Shown here piece by piece: positions 47,655-56,620 of a DNA stretch of 64,000 bases. Position 1 is the first letter of the stretch; each line of letters begins with the position of its first letter. The stretch covers positions 267,856-331,855 of the forward strand of contig NZ_LJIZ01000021.1 of assembly GCF_001420605.1 (NCBI RefSeq), written 5' to 3'. A program made the position numbers and the translations under genes. The notes under the pieces are model-generated. The model saw only the letters and a list, made by a program, of their open reading frames with translations. It made no database searches and was not told where the DNA came from. This DNA is from Bacillus sp. FJAT-25509. Its GTDB lineage: Bacteria > Bacillota > Bacilli > Bacillales > Bacillaceae_G.

Positions 47655-49133
47655 ATGATTGATTTGCTATTAGTTAATGGAACTGTTATCACAATGGATG
47701 CACAAAGAAGAATTATCCAAAATGGTGCAGTTGCAATTCATAATGGGAGAATTGTAGACGTTGATTTAACTGAAAACTTGAATACTAAGTATGAGGCTAA
47801 GAAAGTAATTGATTGTAGTCATCAATGTATTTTACCAGGATTAATAGATGTTCATGGCCATGGTGGTCATTCGATGTTTAAAACAATTGCGATGGAAAAT
47901 ATCGATTTTTGGATGCCGATTATGACGAATACATACAAGCATTATGTGACTGATGATTTTTGGTATTACGAAGGAAAGTTATCAGCACTTGAACGTTTAA
48001 AAGCAGGCATAACAACGGGAGTTAGCGTTTTAGGCTCAGAACCGAGATCGGATGATCCAATCTTTGCAATAAACCATGCAAAAGCATACAACGAAGTAGG
48101 TGTGCGTGAAGTAGTTTGTACTGGTCCGTGTAACCCACCTTGGCCACATTCATTTAGTAGATGGGTTGATGGGAAAAGAATTGAGAAAGAAGTTACTTAT
48201 GAAGAAGTACTAAAAGGAGCAGAAGCTGTTATTGAAGCGTTAAATCATGCAAATGATGATCGAACAAGAGCTTTTATTACACCATTTGTTATTGTAACGT
48301 CTGTTGATCCTTCATACCCGACTTCTCCAGATCGACTTTACGGGTTAACAAAACATGATCTTTATCAAGCTAAAAAAATAAGAGAGATTGCTAGGAAATA
48401 TAATACAAGAATTCACTCAGATGCATTTGGTGGAATGATTCATTTAGCAATTCAAGATAAAGAAAATGCGTTATTAGGTCCTGATGTTCATCTTCAGCAT
48501 TGTCGAGGAATTTCATTCGATGAAGCCAAAATATTAGCTGAAACTGGTACAAATATTAGTGCTTCTCCAGGCTTTGGACAAATTAATGCACGTACACCAA
48601 TTACAGAATTAATTGAAATGGGAGCAACTGTTGCGATTTCTACAGATGGTACCTCACCATCTACGAGCTTTGATTTATTCCAAGCAATGAGGAAAACACA
48701 GTTTGTACATCAAGCAGCGCTTAGAGACTATTATTATTTACCACCTGGCAAGCTTTTAGAAATGATCACGATTGATGCAGCAAAATGTATTGGCTGGGAT
48801 GATGAAATTGGTTCACTTGAAATTGGGAAAAAAGCAGATGTCATCACAGTTAATCTTCATCAACCACATTTGACGCCAGAGTATATGCATGTTCATCGCT
48901 TAGTATTTCAAGCAGTAGCAAATGATGTACACCACGTAATTGTAGATGGAAAACATATTATGGAAGGTAGAAATGTACATACCGTTCATGAAAGCACTGT
49001 TTTAAATGAAGCAAATGAAGAAGCTTTTGCAACGATTAAACGCGCTGGATTAGAAAAATATATGCAACCTACAAAGTATTTCTGGGGTCATGCCCGTGCC
49101 TATGTTGACGAGATGAGGTATGTTGAAAAATAA
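47655..49133 (+). CDS. amidohydrolase-superfamily protein (ATZ/TRZ/deaminase type)
   Basis: 492 residues. The superfamily pattern is complete: LLVNGTVITMDAQRRIIQNG composite domain, HxH in PGLIDVHGHGGH (~residue 68-72), His in TRIHSDAFGG, His in LLGPDVHLQHCRG, Asp in VAISTDGTSPS, and the C-terminal GSLEIGKKADVITVNL. Members hydrolyse C-N or C-Cl bonds on heterocycles or cyclic amides. The exact substrate is unknown. AGGAGGAG before the ATG. Forms an operon with the next amidohydrolase, between the two binding-protein genes. Confidence 0.88.
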   Translation: MIDLLLVNGTVITMDAQRRIIQNGAVAIHNGRIVDVDLTENLNTKYEAKKVIDCSHQCILPGLIDVHGHGGHSMFKTIAMENIDFWMPIMTNTYKHYVTDDFWYYEGKLSALERLKAGITTGVSVLGSEPRSDDPIFAINHAKAYNEVGVREVVCTGPCNPPWPHSFSRWVDGKRIEKEVTYEEVLKGAEAVIEALNHANDDRTRAFITPFVIVTSVDPSYPTSPDRLYGLTKHDLYQAKKIREIARKYNTRIHSDAFGGMIHLAIQDKENALLGPDVHLQHCRGISFDEAKILAETGTNISASPGFGQINARTPITELIEMGATVAISTDGTSPSTSFDLFQAMRKTQFVHQAALRDYYYLPPGKLLEMITIDAAKCIGWDDEIGSLEIGKKADVITVNLHQPHLTPEYMHVHRLVFQAVANDVHHVIVDGKHIMEGRNVHTVHESTVLNEANEEAFATIKRAGLEKYMQPTKYFWGHARAYVDEMRYVEK

Positions 49134-49164
49134 AATAAAATTTTCAAATTCGAAGGGAGAAAAA

Positions 49165-50652
49165 ATGAAAACGAAGCTAAAGGGAAGATATGTAATTGGA
49201 TTTGACGGAAGAGAACATGTCATATTGGAAAATGCAGAAATCGTATATGAAAAAGATACAATTTTGTTTGTTGGAAAAAACTATACAGAAGAAGTAGATC
49301 AAGTAATTGACGTTGGAAACGCGATCCTTAGTCCTGGTTTTATTGATTTAAATGCTCTAGGTGATATTGATCATGATATTTTGCATTTAGAAGCGAAACC
49401 AAATAGACAAAAAAATCTTCTTTGGTCTGAGGAGTTTGTAAAGAATGGGCATCATGAGCTAATGAGTGAGGAGGATGAAGCATTTAAATCTTTATATGCA
49501 TATTCTCAGCTTATTTTAAATGGAATTACTACTGCTATGCCGATTACATCCGTTTTTTATAAAAATTGGGCTGAAACATTTGAAGAGTTAGTAGCTGCAG
49601 CAAATCATGCGGGAAAACTAGGATTGAGAATTTATCTTGGACCAAGCTATCAAGCGGGAATTAGAGTAGTCGAACCTGATGGGAATATTAAAATTCATTG
49701 GGATGAAAAAGCGGGTGAGGATGGGTTAGAAAGAGCAGTAAAGTTTGTTGAAACTTTCGATGGTGCATTTGATGGATTGGTCAGAGGGATGTTAGCTCCA
49801 GAAAGAATAGAATCACAGACTGAAGAAATTTTAGTAAAAACAAAATATTACAGTGAAAAATTAAACGTTCCAATCAAGCTCCATGCAGCGCAAGGAAGTT
49901 TTGAATTTAATACAATTTTAAAAGAGCACGGAGTTACACCAATTAAATATTTATATAATCTTGGATTCTTAGGTCCAAATACAGGAATACCACACGCTCA
50001 TTTTGTATCGGGCTATAGTGGAGCGAATTACAATATTGATAATGACATTTCACTTCTAAAAGAAACAAATACGACTGTTATCCATTGTCCACTTATTATA
50101 GGAAGACATGGAGAAGGGCTTGAATCATATGCAAAATATAGAAAAGAAGGAATCAATATTGCATTAGGTACTGATACTTTCCCTCCAGATATTTTTCAAA
50201 ATGTACGTACTGGTAGTATGCTTTCAAGACTTGTAGAAAAAGAAGTTGAAGGATCTACATACGCTGATTTCTTCAATTCTATCACTCTAGGTGCAGCGGC
50301 ATTTCTAAATCGTGAAGATTTAGGTCGCATTGCCGTCGGAGCAAAGGCGGATATCATTGCGATTGATTTAAATGGATTCCATATGGGCGTTATTGATGAT
50401 CCAATTCGTACTATGTTTGTAAGTGGTTCAGGTAGAGATGTAAAACTATCAATTATAAATGGAAGAATTGTGATGCAAGATCAAGTAATTCCTAATCTTG
50501 ATATGGAGGTATTAAAAGAAAAAGGTCAAGTGTATTTTAATAAGATGAGAAGAGGATATATGGAAAGAGATTACGAACAACTTCCTGAAAATGAGCTATT
50601 CTCAACATCTTTTAAAAGGCTTGAATCAATTAAAGAACTAGAAACAAAGTAA
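49165..50652 (+). CDS. amidohydrolase-superfamily protein lacking the first metal HxH
   Basis: 495 residues with the composite-domain start (GRYVIGFDGREHVILENAEI) and end (LGRIAVGAKADIIAIDL) of the ATZ/TRZ chlorohydrolase group. His in IKLHAAQ, His in GIPHAHFVSGY and Asp in ALGTDTFPP are present, but where HxH is expected after PGFID the sequence is LNALGDIDHDIL. That implies altered or mononuclear metal binding, or a distinct subfamily. Start ATG 49165 with AAGGGAG upstream; a frame from 49120 overlaps the previous gene. Second gene of the amidohydrolase pair. Confidence 0.85.
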   Translation: MKTKLKGRYVIGFDGREHVILENAEIVYEKDTILFVGKNYTEEVDQVIDVGNAILSPGFIDLNALGDIDHDILHLEAKPNRQKNLLWSEEFVKNGHHELMSEEDEAFKSLYAYSQLILNGITTAMPITSVFYKNWAETFEELVAAANHAGKLGLRIYLGPSYQAGIRVVEPDGNIKIHWDEKAGEDGLERAVKFVETFDGAFDGLVRGMLAPERIESQTEEILVKTKYYSEKLNVPIKLHAAQGSFEFNTILKEHGVTPIKYLYNLGFLGPNTGIPHAHFVSGYSGANYNIDNDISLLKETNTTVIHCPLIIGRHGEGLESYAKYRKEGINIALGTDTFPPDIFQNVRTGSMLSRLVEKEVEGSTYADFFNSITLGAAAFLNREDLGRIAVGAKADIIAIDLNGFHMGVIDDPIRTMFVSGSGRDVKLSIINGRIVMQDQVIPNLDMEVLKEKGQVYFNKMRRGYMERDYEQLPENELFSTSFKRLESIKELETK

Positions 50653-50668
50653 AATGATTGAAAAAGAA

Positions 50669-50731
50669 GTAAAGAAACTGAAAAAACAGGTAAAGATATT
50701 CAAAAATAATTATCAGAATATTTTATATAAT
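50669..50731 (+). promoter_or_regulatory. direct-repeat operator and -10 box of the second binding-protein gene
   Basis: GTAAAGAA at 50669 and GTAAAGAT at 50690, 21 bases apart; TATAAT at 50726-50731, 36 bases after the second repeat. Same geometry as at 45852-45914. A CodY-like box AATTATCAGAATATT (50708-50722, two mismatches to AATTTTCWGAAAATT) lies between repeat and -10. Confidence 0.65.
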
Positions 50732-50777
50732 TAGATAAATATTTGTAAGACAAACTTTAAACAGGGAGGCAGTGCCA

Positions 50778-52343
50778 TTGAAACTAAAATCAGGAATAGG
50801 TAAATGTTTTCTAGTATTATTTTCTGCTATCACAATTACAGGATGTTCATCTAATCAAGACGTAGGTACGAAAGCAAATGGACAAGCAAATGATTCCAAA
50901 GGAGGAAGCACGCTAGTAATCGCTCGGTTATCAGATGCCGAAAATTTAGATCAGCAATTTATGTCTACAATAAATGCTGCGAGTGTTACCCATCATAAAA
51001 TTTATGAAGGTCTAGTCCAACGAGATGAAAATAATGAAATTCAACCGATGCTAGCAGAGTCATGGAATCAAATCAATGATAAAACTTGGGAATTTAAACT
51101 ACGACATGATGTGAAGTTTCACGATGGTACACCATTTAATGCAGAGGCTGTAAAGAAAACATTTGATCGTTTATTAGATCCTAAAGTTGCTTCACCAAGA
51201 GCTGTAGTCTTCAAAATGGTAAAAGAAGTTAAAGTAGTCGATGAATATACTGTTCAATTTATTTTAAGCGAGCCATTCTCACCACTTCTATCAATTTTAG
51301 CAAATCATGAAGGTGGAATTATAAGTCCTAAAACAATTGATAAATATGGTAAGAACATTATTCAAGAACCAAACGGAACAGGTCCATTTAAATTTAAATC
51401 ATGGTCTCCAGGTCAGGATATTATACTAGTTAAAAATGAAGATTACTGGGGGAAAAAACCAAAGATTGACAAGGTTGACTTCAAGGTTGTTCCAGAAGAC
51501 TCAACAAGAATTTCAATGATAGAAACAGGAGAAGCTCAAATCGCAGAACCACTCCCAATAGCAGTTATGAAACAAGTTGAATCATCCTCGGCTATGGAAG
51601 TGTACCGAAGTGAAGGATACGGAACAGAGTATATCGGATTCAATGTAACGAAAAAACCGTTTAATGACGTACGTGTACGTAAAGCAATCGCTCATGCAGT
51701 TGAAATGGATTCGATAATTAAAGGTGTATTTAACAATGTCGGTAAAAAAGCAAATTCAGCAATGGGCTCAAAAGTATTTGGATACGATGAACAATTAAAA
51801 GCATACAATTACAATTTAAAAGAAGCGAAGAAACTATTAACAGAAGCTGGTTATCCTGATGGATTTGATGCAACGATCCTAACGATGGATAGTAAAGAAA
51901 GAGTAAATTTAGCAGAAGTTCTTCAATCACAATTAAAAGGAATTGGCATTAATTTAAAAGTACAAGTGATGGAATACGGTTCGTTCGTTGAAAAAGTTAA
52001 TAAAGGTCAATCAGAAATGTTTATTATTAGCTGGAGAAACGCAACAGGAGATGCTGATTACAACCAGTACAATCTATTCCACTCAGACTCACGCGGCGCT
52101 GCCGGAAACACATTCTTCTATAGCAATCCAAAAGTAGATGACTTAATTAATGCTGGAAGAAAAGAAAAAGACGAAGCAAAACGTAAAGAAATTTACGCTC
52201 AAGCACAAGAAATTGAAATGGAAGATTCACCTTATATTCCTGTAAGAGTAATTGAAAATGTCGCAGCCATCTCGAAAAATGTAAAAGGCTTCTCAATCAG
52301 CCCTTCAGGCTATTTAGAGATTAATGACGTAACAATTAAATAA
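50778..52343 (+). CDS. SBP_bac_5 family substrate-binding lipoprotein, paralogue
   Basis: About 521 residues, similar along its whole length to the lipoprotein at 45992 (shared KTWEFKLR..VKFHDGTPFNAEAV, FNDVRVRKAIAHAVEMDSII, GAAGNTFFYSNPKVD). Signal peptide with lipobox ITGC. The start is TTG 50778, eight bases after GGAGG; a GTG at 50772 is only two bases from it. No permease or ATPase genes follow, so it presumably shares the transporter at 41.9-45.8 kb. Confidence 0.92.
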   Translation: MKLKSGIGKCFLVLFSAITITGCSSNQDVGTKANGQANDSKGGSTLVIARLSDAENLDQQFMSTINAASVTHHKIYEGLVQRDENNEIQPMLAESWNQINDKTWEFKLRHDVKFHDGTPFNAEAVKKTFDRLLDPKVASPRAVVFKMVKEVKVVDEYTVQFILSEPFSPLLSILANHEGGIISPKTIDKYGKNIIQEPNGTGPFKFKSWSPGQDIILVKNEDYWGKKPKIDKVDFKVVPEDSTRISMIETGEAQIAEPLPIAVMKQVESSSAMEVYRSEGYGTEYIGFNVTKKPFNDVRVRKAIAHAVEMDSIIKGVFNNVGKKANSAMGSKVFGYDEQLKAYNYNLKEAKKLLTEAGYPDGFDATILTMDSKERVNLAEVLQSQLKGIGINLKVQVMEYGSFVEKVNKGQSEMFIISWRNATGDADYNQYNLFHSDSRGAAGNTFFYSNPKVDDLINAGRKEKDEAKRKEIYAQAQEIEMEDSPYIPVRVIENVAAISKNVKGFSISPSGYLEINDVTIK

Positions 52344-52829
52344 TCTGATTTTTCTGCAAGTGAAGGTTCATCCTGATTTAGGGGTGAACTTTCTTGCGTG
52401 TAGAAGTAAAACTATAACTTACTCAGACAGGTATTTGAGTAACGGGTTCATGAGGAAGTAAAACAGCAAAAAGAAGAAAATAACTTCCTCATAGAGGTTT
52501 CATGGGGAAGTAAAACAGAGCCTTAAAGATAAACTTTTACGTGATGAATAAGTTGATTGGAACGAATTTTGCTCGACTCTTATGGGAGATGCGGGAAGCC
52601 AAAGACCCCACAGGTGCGCCGAGGAGTGTCAGGTCTCACCCCATGGAAAGCGAGCATCCTGTAGTGGAAATCAACCAACGAACAATTAATTAACAACAAA
52701 ACTAATGATGAAATAGCAATTAGTAAAAATAACTTAAAAATATGTAAATATACTAAAATCAAAATATTTCAAACAGACTTATAATTAAAATAGAATCAAA
52801 ATTTAATGTGGGATGGAAGGGTGAGTATA
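52344..52829. other. gene-free stretch with hairpins and a dispersed repeat
   Basis: Contains GGTTCA / TGAAC imperfect hairpin after the lipoprotein gene, TTACTCA / TGAGTAA (52419-52442), ATGAGGAAGT / ACTTCCTCAT (52450-52494), imperfect direct repeats of TTCATGRGGAAGTAAAACAG, and a dispersed repeat at 52551-52676. The minus-strand 60-codon frame at 52580 lies in the repeat and is not a gene. Confidence 0.6.
52551..52676 (-). repeat. dispersed Bacillus-type repeat, full copy
   Basis: Reads AGTTGATTGGAACGAATTTT ... GCGGGAAGCC ... GGTCTCACCCCATGG ... CAGTGG-type end GTAGTGGAAATCAACC, the reverse complement of the 7573-7708 element with internal differences. Ends again in GTTGATT / AATCAAC. Confidence 0.8.
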
Positions 52830-54077
52830 TTGTCAAAATCGTATTGGTTAACAAATGTAAGTCTGGAAAATGGTTTTACTTATAATGACAATGAAGTAAT
52901 CAACGGAACTGCAACTGGAAAGTACAACGTTAAAATTGAAAATGGAAAAATTGCTTCTATTCAATTAGTTAGTGATTTAATTGCTGATCAATTGCCACAA
53001 TATGATGTGCAAGGCCTTCTAATGGTTCCTTCATTTAAAGAAATGCATATTCATATTGATAAAACTTATTATGGTGGACCATGGAAAGCGTGTATGCCAG
53101 CAACAAATGGTGTGAAAACACGTATTGAAGAAGAGCAAATTTTATTACCAAAATTATTACCAACTGCTAAAGAAAGAGCAGAAAAAATGCTAGATCTATT
53201 ATTAAGTTACGGTACGACTCACATTCGTACACACTGTAATATTGATCCAGTTATCGGATTAAAAAACTTAGAAGCAACACTGCAAGCTTTAGAAGGATAT
53301 AAAGATAAATTAACACATGAAATTGTTGCATTTCCACAACACGGACTTTTAAGAAGTCACTCTGTCGAACTAGTAAGAGAAGCGATGAAATATGGAGCAA
53401 ATCTAGTAGGTGGAGTTGACCCAGCTTCAATCGATGAAAACATCGAACGTTCTCTTGAGACGATTATGGAGATAGCAGTTGAATCAAATTCTGATATCGA
53501 TGTTCATTTACATGACCCAGATCATCTTGGTTTATTTACAATGCAAAGATTAGCAGCATTAACTGAAAAAGCTGGATGGCAAGGAAGAGTTACAGTAAGT
53601 CATGCAAGTGGTTTAGCTGATCTTTCTGTTCCAGATGCTACTGCGATTGCTGAGAGATTTGCTGATTTAGGAATTTCGATTACTTCTACAGTTCCAATTT
53701 TTAGAACAATTCCAATTCCTTTACTAAGTGAAAAAGGCGTAAAAGTCGAATTAGGGAATGACAGCATTACGGATCATTGGACTCCATTTGGAATTGGAGA
53801 TAATCTTGAAAAAGTTGGACGACTTGCTGAAAGATTTAGATATATTGAAGAAAAATCACTTGCTAATAGTCTTGGATTTATTACAGGCGGAGTAACTCCT
53901 TTAAATAATGAAGGTGAAAGAGCATGGCCAAATGTAGGAGATGAAGCAAACATCGTACTTGTAGAAGCTACTTGCTCAGCTGAAGCTGTTGCGAGACGAG
54001 CAAAACGAGCTGCAGTTATTTTTAAAGGTAATGTTGTAAGTGGTTCAATTTCAAATCTTGAATCAACAACAGTTTAA
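52830..54077 (+). CDS. cytosine deaminase-like amidohydrolase, paralogue 1
   Basis: 415 residues. Metal and catalytic pattern of the CodA-like group: HxH in FKEMHIHIDKTYYGG, His in IDVHLHDPDHLG, His in TVSHASGLAD, Asp in VELGNDSITDHW. The start is TTG 52830 after AAGGGTGA; the product then begins SKSYWLTNVSLENGF, matching its two sister proteins. First of three tandem paralogues with gaps of 23-33 bases. Hydrolysis of an amidine or amide in a heterocycle is likely; substrate unknown. Confidence 0.87.
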   Translation: MSKSYWLTNVSLENGFTYNDNEVINGTATGKYNVKIENGKIASIQLVSDLIADQLPQYDVQGLLMVPSFKEMHIHIDKTYYGGPWKACMPATNGVKTRIEEEQILLPKLLPTAKERAEKMLDLLLSYGTTHIRTHCNIDPVIGLKNLEATLQALEGYKDKLTHEIVAFPQHGLLRSHSVELVREAMKYGANLVGGVDPASIDENIERSLETIMEIAVESNSDIDVHLHDPDHLGLFTMQRLAALTEKAGWQGRVTVSHASGLADLSVPDATAIAERFADLGISITSTVPIFRTIPIPLLSEKGVKVELGNDSITDHWTPFGIGDNLEKVGRLAERFRYIEEKSLANSLGFITGGVTPLNNEGERAWPNVGDEANIVLVEATCSAEAVARRAKRAAVIFKGNVVSGSISNLESTTV

Positions 54078-54100
54078 GTTTTATTAAAGAGAGTGATGAG

Positions 54101-55342
54101 ATGAATCAATCATATTGGCTTAAGAATGTAAAACTTGATAGCAGATTTGTATTTGAAAATGGAAAAATTGATCGTACTGAGACTACTCTATACAATTTAC
54201 TAATTAATGATGGGAAAATTGAACAATTACAATTGGCTAATTTACCATTACAAACAGATCTACCAGTCCAAGACGCAAAAAATTTACTAGCTTTACCTGC
54301 TTTTAAAGAAATGCATAATCATTTAGATAAGACTTATCTTGGACTTCCATGGAAGGCTTGTATTCCTGCAGCAAATTTAGTAGAGAGATTAAATTTGGAA
54401 GCAGCCGAACTTGTTGAACTAGCTGAAACAGGTCAACATCGTGCTGAACAAATGCTTCATCTATTATTAAAAGGTGGCGCGACCCATGTTCGAACACATG
54501 TTAATATTGATCCGTTTATTGGCTTGAAAAATTTAGAAGAAATTCAAAAAGCACTTTATACGTATAAAGATAAGATGACTCACGAAATTGTTGCCTTTCC
54601 TCAGCACGGATTACTTCGTACAAATAGTAAATCTTTCATGAAAACTGCGATGAGAGAGGGAGCAACGATTGTCGGAGGATTAGATCCTGGTGGTATTGAT
54701 CAAAATATAGAACTTTCATTATTTGAAATGGTTGATCTAGCAGTACAGTTTGATGCTGATATAGATATTCATATTCATGACCCAGGCCATCTTGGTTTTT
54801 ATACAATACAAAAACTAGTTTCATTTATAGAACAAGCTGGTTGGTATAATCGCGTAGCAGTAAGTCATGCATTTGCGCTAGGTGACGTATCGAAAAATGA
54901 ATCAGTTGAAATGGCTAGCAAACTAGCAAACTTAGGCGTATCGATTATGTCGACTGTTCCAATCAACAGAATAATGCCTCCTGTTGATTTACTACATTCA
55001 AAAGGTGTACAAGTTGCTTTAGGTTGTGATGGTTTCTATGATTCTTGGTCTCCACATGGAACTGGAGACATGTTAGAAAAAGCTGGAAGATTAGCTGAGA
55101 GATACAATTGGAATAATGAATACGGGCTATCTCAAACATTACAATTTATTACTGGTGGTATAAGGACTCTTGATGAAAAGGGTACCCAGTTATGGCCAAA
55201 GGTTGGAGATGAAGCAAGTATGGTTTTAGTAGATGCATCATGTTCTGCAGAGGCCGTTGCAAGACGCACAAAACGTGCTGCTGTTATGGCTAAAGGAAAT
55301 ATTGTTTATGGTGGACTGAATTACGAAGCAGCTTTGAAGTAA
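54101..55342 (+). CDS. cytosine deaminase-like amidohydrolase, paralogue 2
   Basis: 413 residues, similar to both neighbours along its whole length. HxH in FKEMHNHLDKTYLG, His in IDIHIHDPGHLG, His in AVSHAFALGD, Asp in ALGCDGFYDSWSPHG. The DSWSP block is close to the DPWYP of CodA cytosine deaminase. C-terminal VGDEASMVLVDASCSAEAVA is shared by all three. Start ATG 54101 with GAGTGATG upstream. Middle gene of the triplet. Confidence 0.88.
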   Translation: MNQSYWLKNVKLDSRFVFENGKIDRTETTLYNLLINDGKIEQLQLANLPLQTDLPVQDAKNLLALPAFKEMHNHLDKTYLGLPWKACIPAANLVERLNLEAAELVELAETGQHRAEQMLHLLLKGGATHVRTHVNIDPFIGLKNLEEIQKALYTYKDKMTHEIVAFPQHGLLRTNSKSFMKTAMREGATIVGGLDPGGIDQNIELSLFEMVDLAVQFDADIDIHIHDPGHLGFYTIQKLVSFIEQAGWYNRVAVSHAFALGDVSKNESVEMASKLANLGVSIMSTVPINRIMPPVDLLHSKGVQVALGCDGFYDSWSPHGTGDMLEKAGRLAERYNWNNEYGLSQTLQFITGGIRTLDEKGTQLWPKVGDEASMVLVDASCSAEAVARRTKRAAVMAKGNIVYGGLNYEAALK

Positions 55343-55375
55343 AGGAACAATTGATTACAAGAAGGGGTGAAATTC

Positions 55376-56620
55376 ATGAAATCTAGCTATTGGTTAAAAA
55401 ATGCTCGATTAGAAATTGGTTTTGAAAAAGAAGACGGAAAAGTGATTGGTACTGCAACTGAATTATTCCATCTATTTATAGAAAATGGAAAAATCACGCG
55501 AATAACAAAAGATGAAACGGCTATTACAAGTGAATTTACAGTTCAAGATGCAGAAGGATTACTAGTTTTACCTTCTTTTATTGAAAAACATGTACATCTA
55601 GATAAAACGTTAATGGGAGATGTATGGAGAGCTTGCACTCCAACTTCAAGTGTTATAGAACGTTTTGAATATGAAAAAATGGTTTTACCAACAATTGCTT
55701 CAAGTACGAAGGAGCGTGCAGAAGCTTTACTTGAAAACCTTTTAGCTTCAGGCTCTACACATGTGAGAACGCATGTTGATATTTACCCAGAGGTTGGAAT
55801 AAGAAATTTAGAGCAAGTCGAACAAGCATTAGCTAATTATTCGAACCGACTTAGCTCCGAGGTTGTAGCATTTGCTCAACATGGATTATTAAGATCAAAT
55901 GCTTTCAATTATGTCAGAGAAGCCTTAAGAAATGGAGCAGGAATTGTTGGCTCAGTTGATCCTGCTATTGTAGACCAAAATATTGAGGAGTCGTTATACC
56001 AACTTTATAATTTAGCAGTTGAAGCTGATGCAGATATTGATATACATTTACACGATCCAGGTCATCTAGGCTCATTTACGATGAAGCGTATAGTAGAATT
56101 TACTAAACAAGCAGGCTGGGAAGGAAGAGTAGCCATCAGTCATGCATTTGGAATCGGTGATATCCCAAGGGAAGAAGCGTACGAACTGGCAAATAGTTTT
56201 AGAGACGCTGGAATTTCGATCGTTACAAGTGTTCCAATTAATAGACAAATGCCTCCAGTGGATTTACTAAATGAGCGAGGTGTCGAAGTAGCAGTAGGTA
56301 ATGACAATATTTTTGATGTTTGGTCTCCACTAGGAAATGGCGATATTCTTGAAAGAGCGGGAAGACTAGCTGAACGCTTTAGATGGATTGATGAAGTATC
56401 TTTAGCACAAACATTAAAATATATTACAGGTGGAAAAACTCCACTAGATATTGATGGAAACCAAGTGTGGCCAAAAATAGGAGATTCAGCAAATCTAGTA
56501 TTAGTTGATGCAAGCTGTTCAGCAGAGGCTGTTGCAAGACGCGCAAATCGTAAAGCAGTTATATATAATGGGAAAATCGTTAGTGGTTCATTATGTGAAG
56601 AAAAATTGATTCGTAAATAA
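55376..56620 (+). CDS. cytosine deaminase-like amidohydrolase, paralogue 3
   Basis: 414 residues. HxH in IEKHVHLDKTLMG, His in IDIHLHDPGHLG, His in AISHAFGIGD, Asp in VGNDNIFDVWSPLGNGD, the last the closest of the three to CodA. Start ATG 55376 with AGGGGTGA upstream; GTG at 55367 is inside the ribosome binding site. Three intact, diverged copies suggest division of labour on related substrates or successive steps. Confidence 0.88.
   Translation: MKSSYWLKNARLEIGFEKEDGKVIGTATELFHLFIENGKITRITKDETAITSEFTVQDAEGLLVLPSFIEKHVHLDKTLMGDVWRACTPTSSVIERFEYEKMVLPTIASSTKERAEALLENLLASGSTHVRTHVDIYPEVGIRNLEQVEQALANYSNRLSSEVVAFAQHGLLRSNAFNYVREALRNGAGIVGSVDPAIVDQNIEESLYQLYNLAVEADADIDIHLHDPGHLGSFTMKRIVEFTKQAGWEGRVAISHAFGIGDIPREEAYELANSFRDAGISIVTSVPINRQMPPVDLLNERGVEVAVGNDNIFDVWSPLGNGDILERAGRLAERFRWIDEVSLAQTLKYITGGKTPLDIDGNQVWPKIGDSANLVLVDASCSAEAVARRANRKAVIYNGKIVSGSLCEEKLIRK

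Noticed and set aside
52580-52762. Minus-strand 60-codon open frame
   Set aside because: Also wholly in a dispersed repeat, with a product resembling the repeat-derived extension at 38.7 kb.
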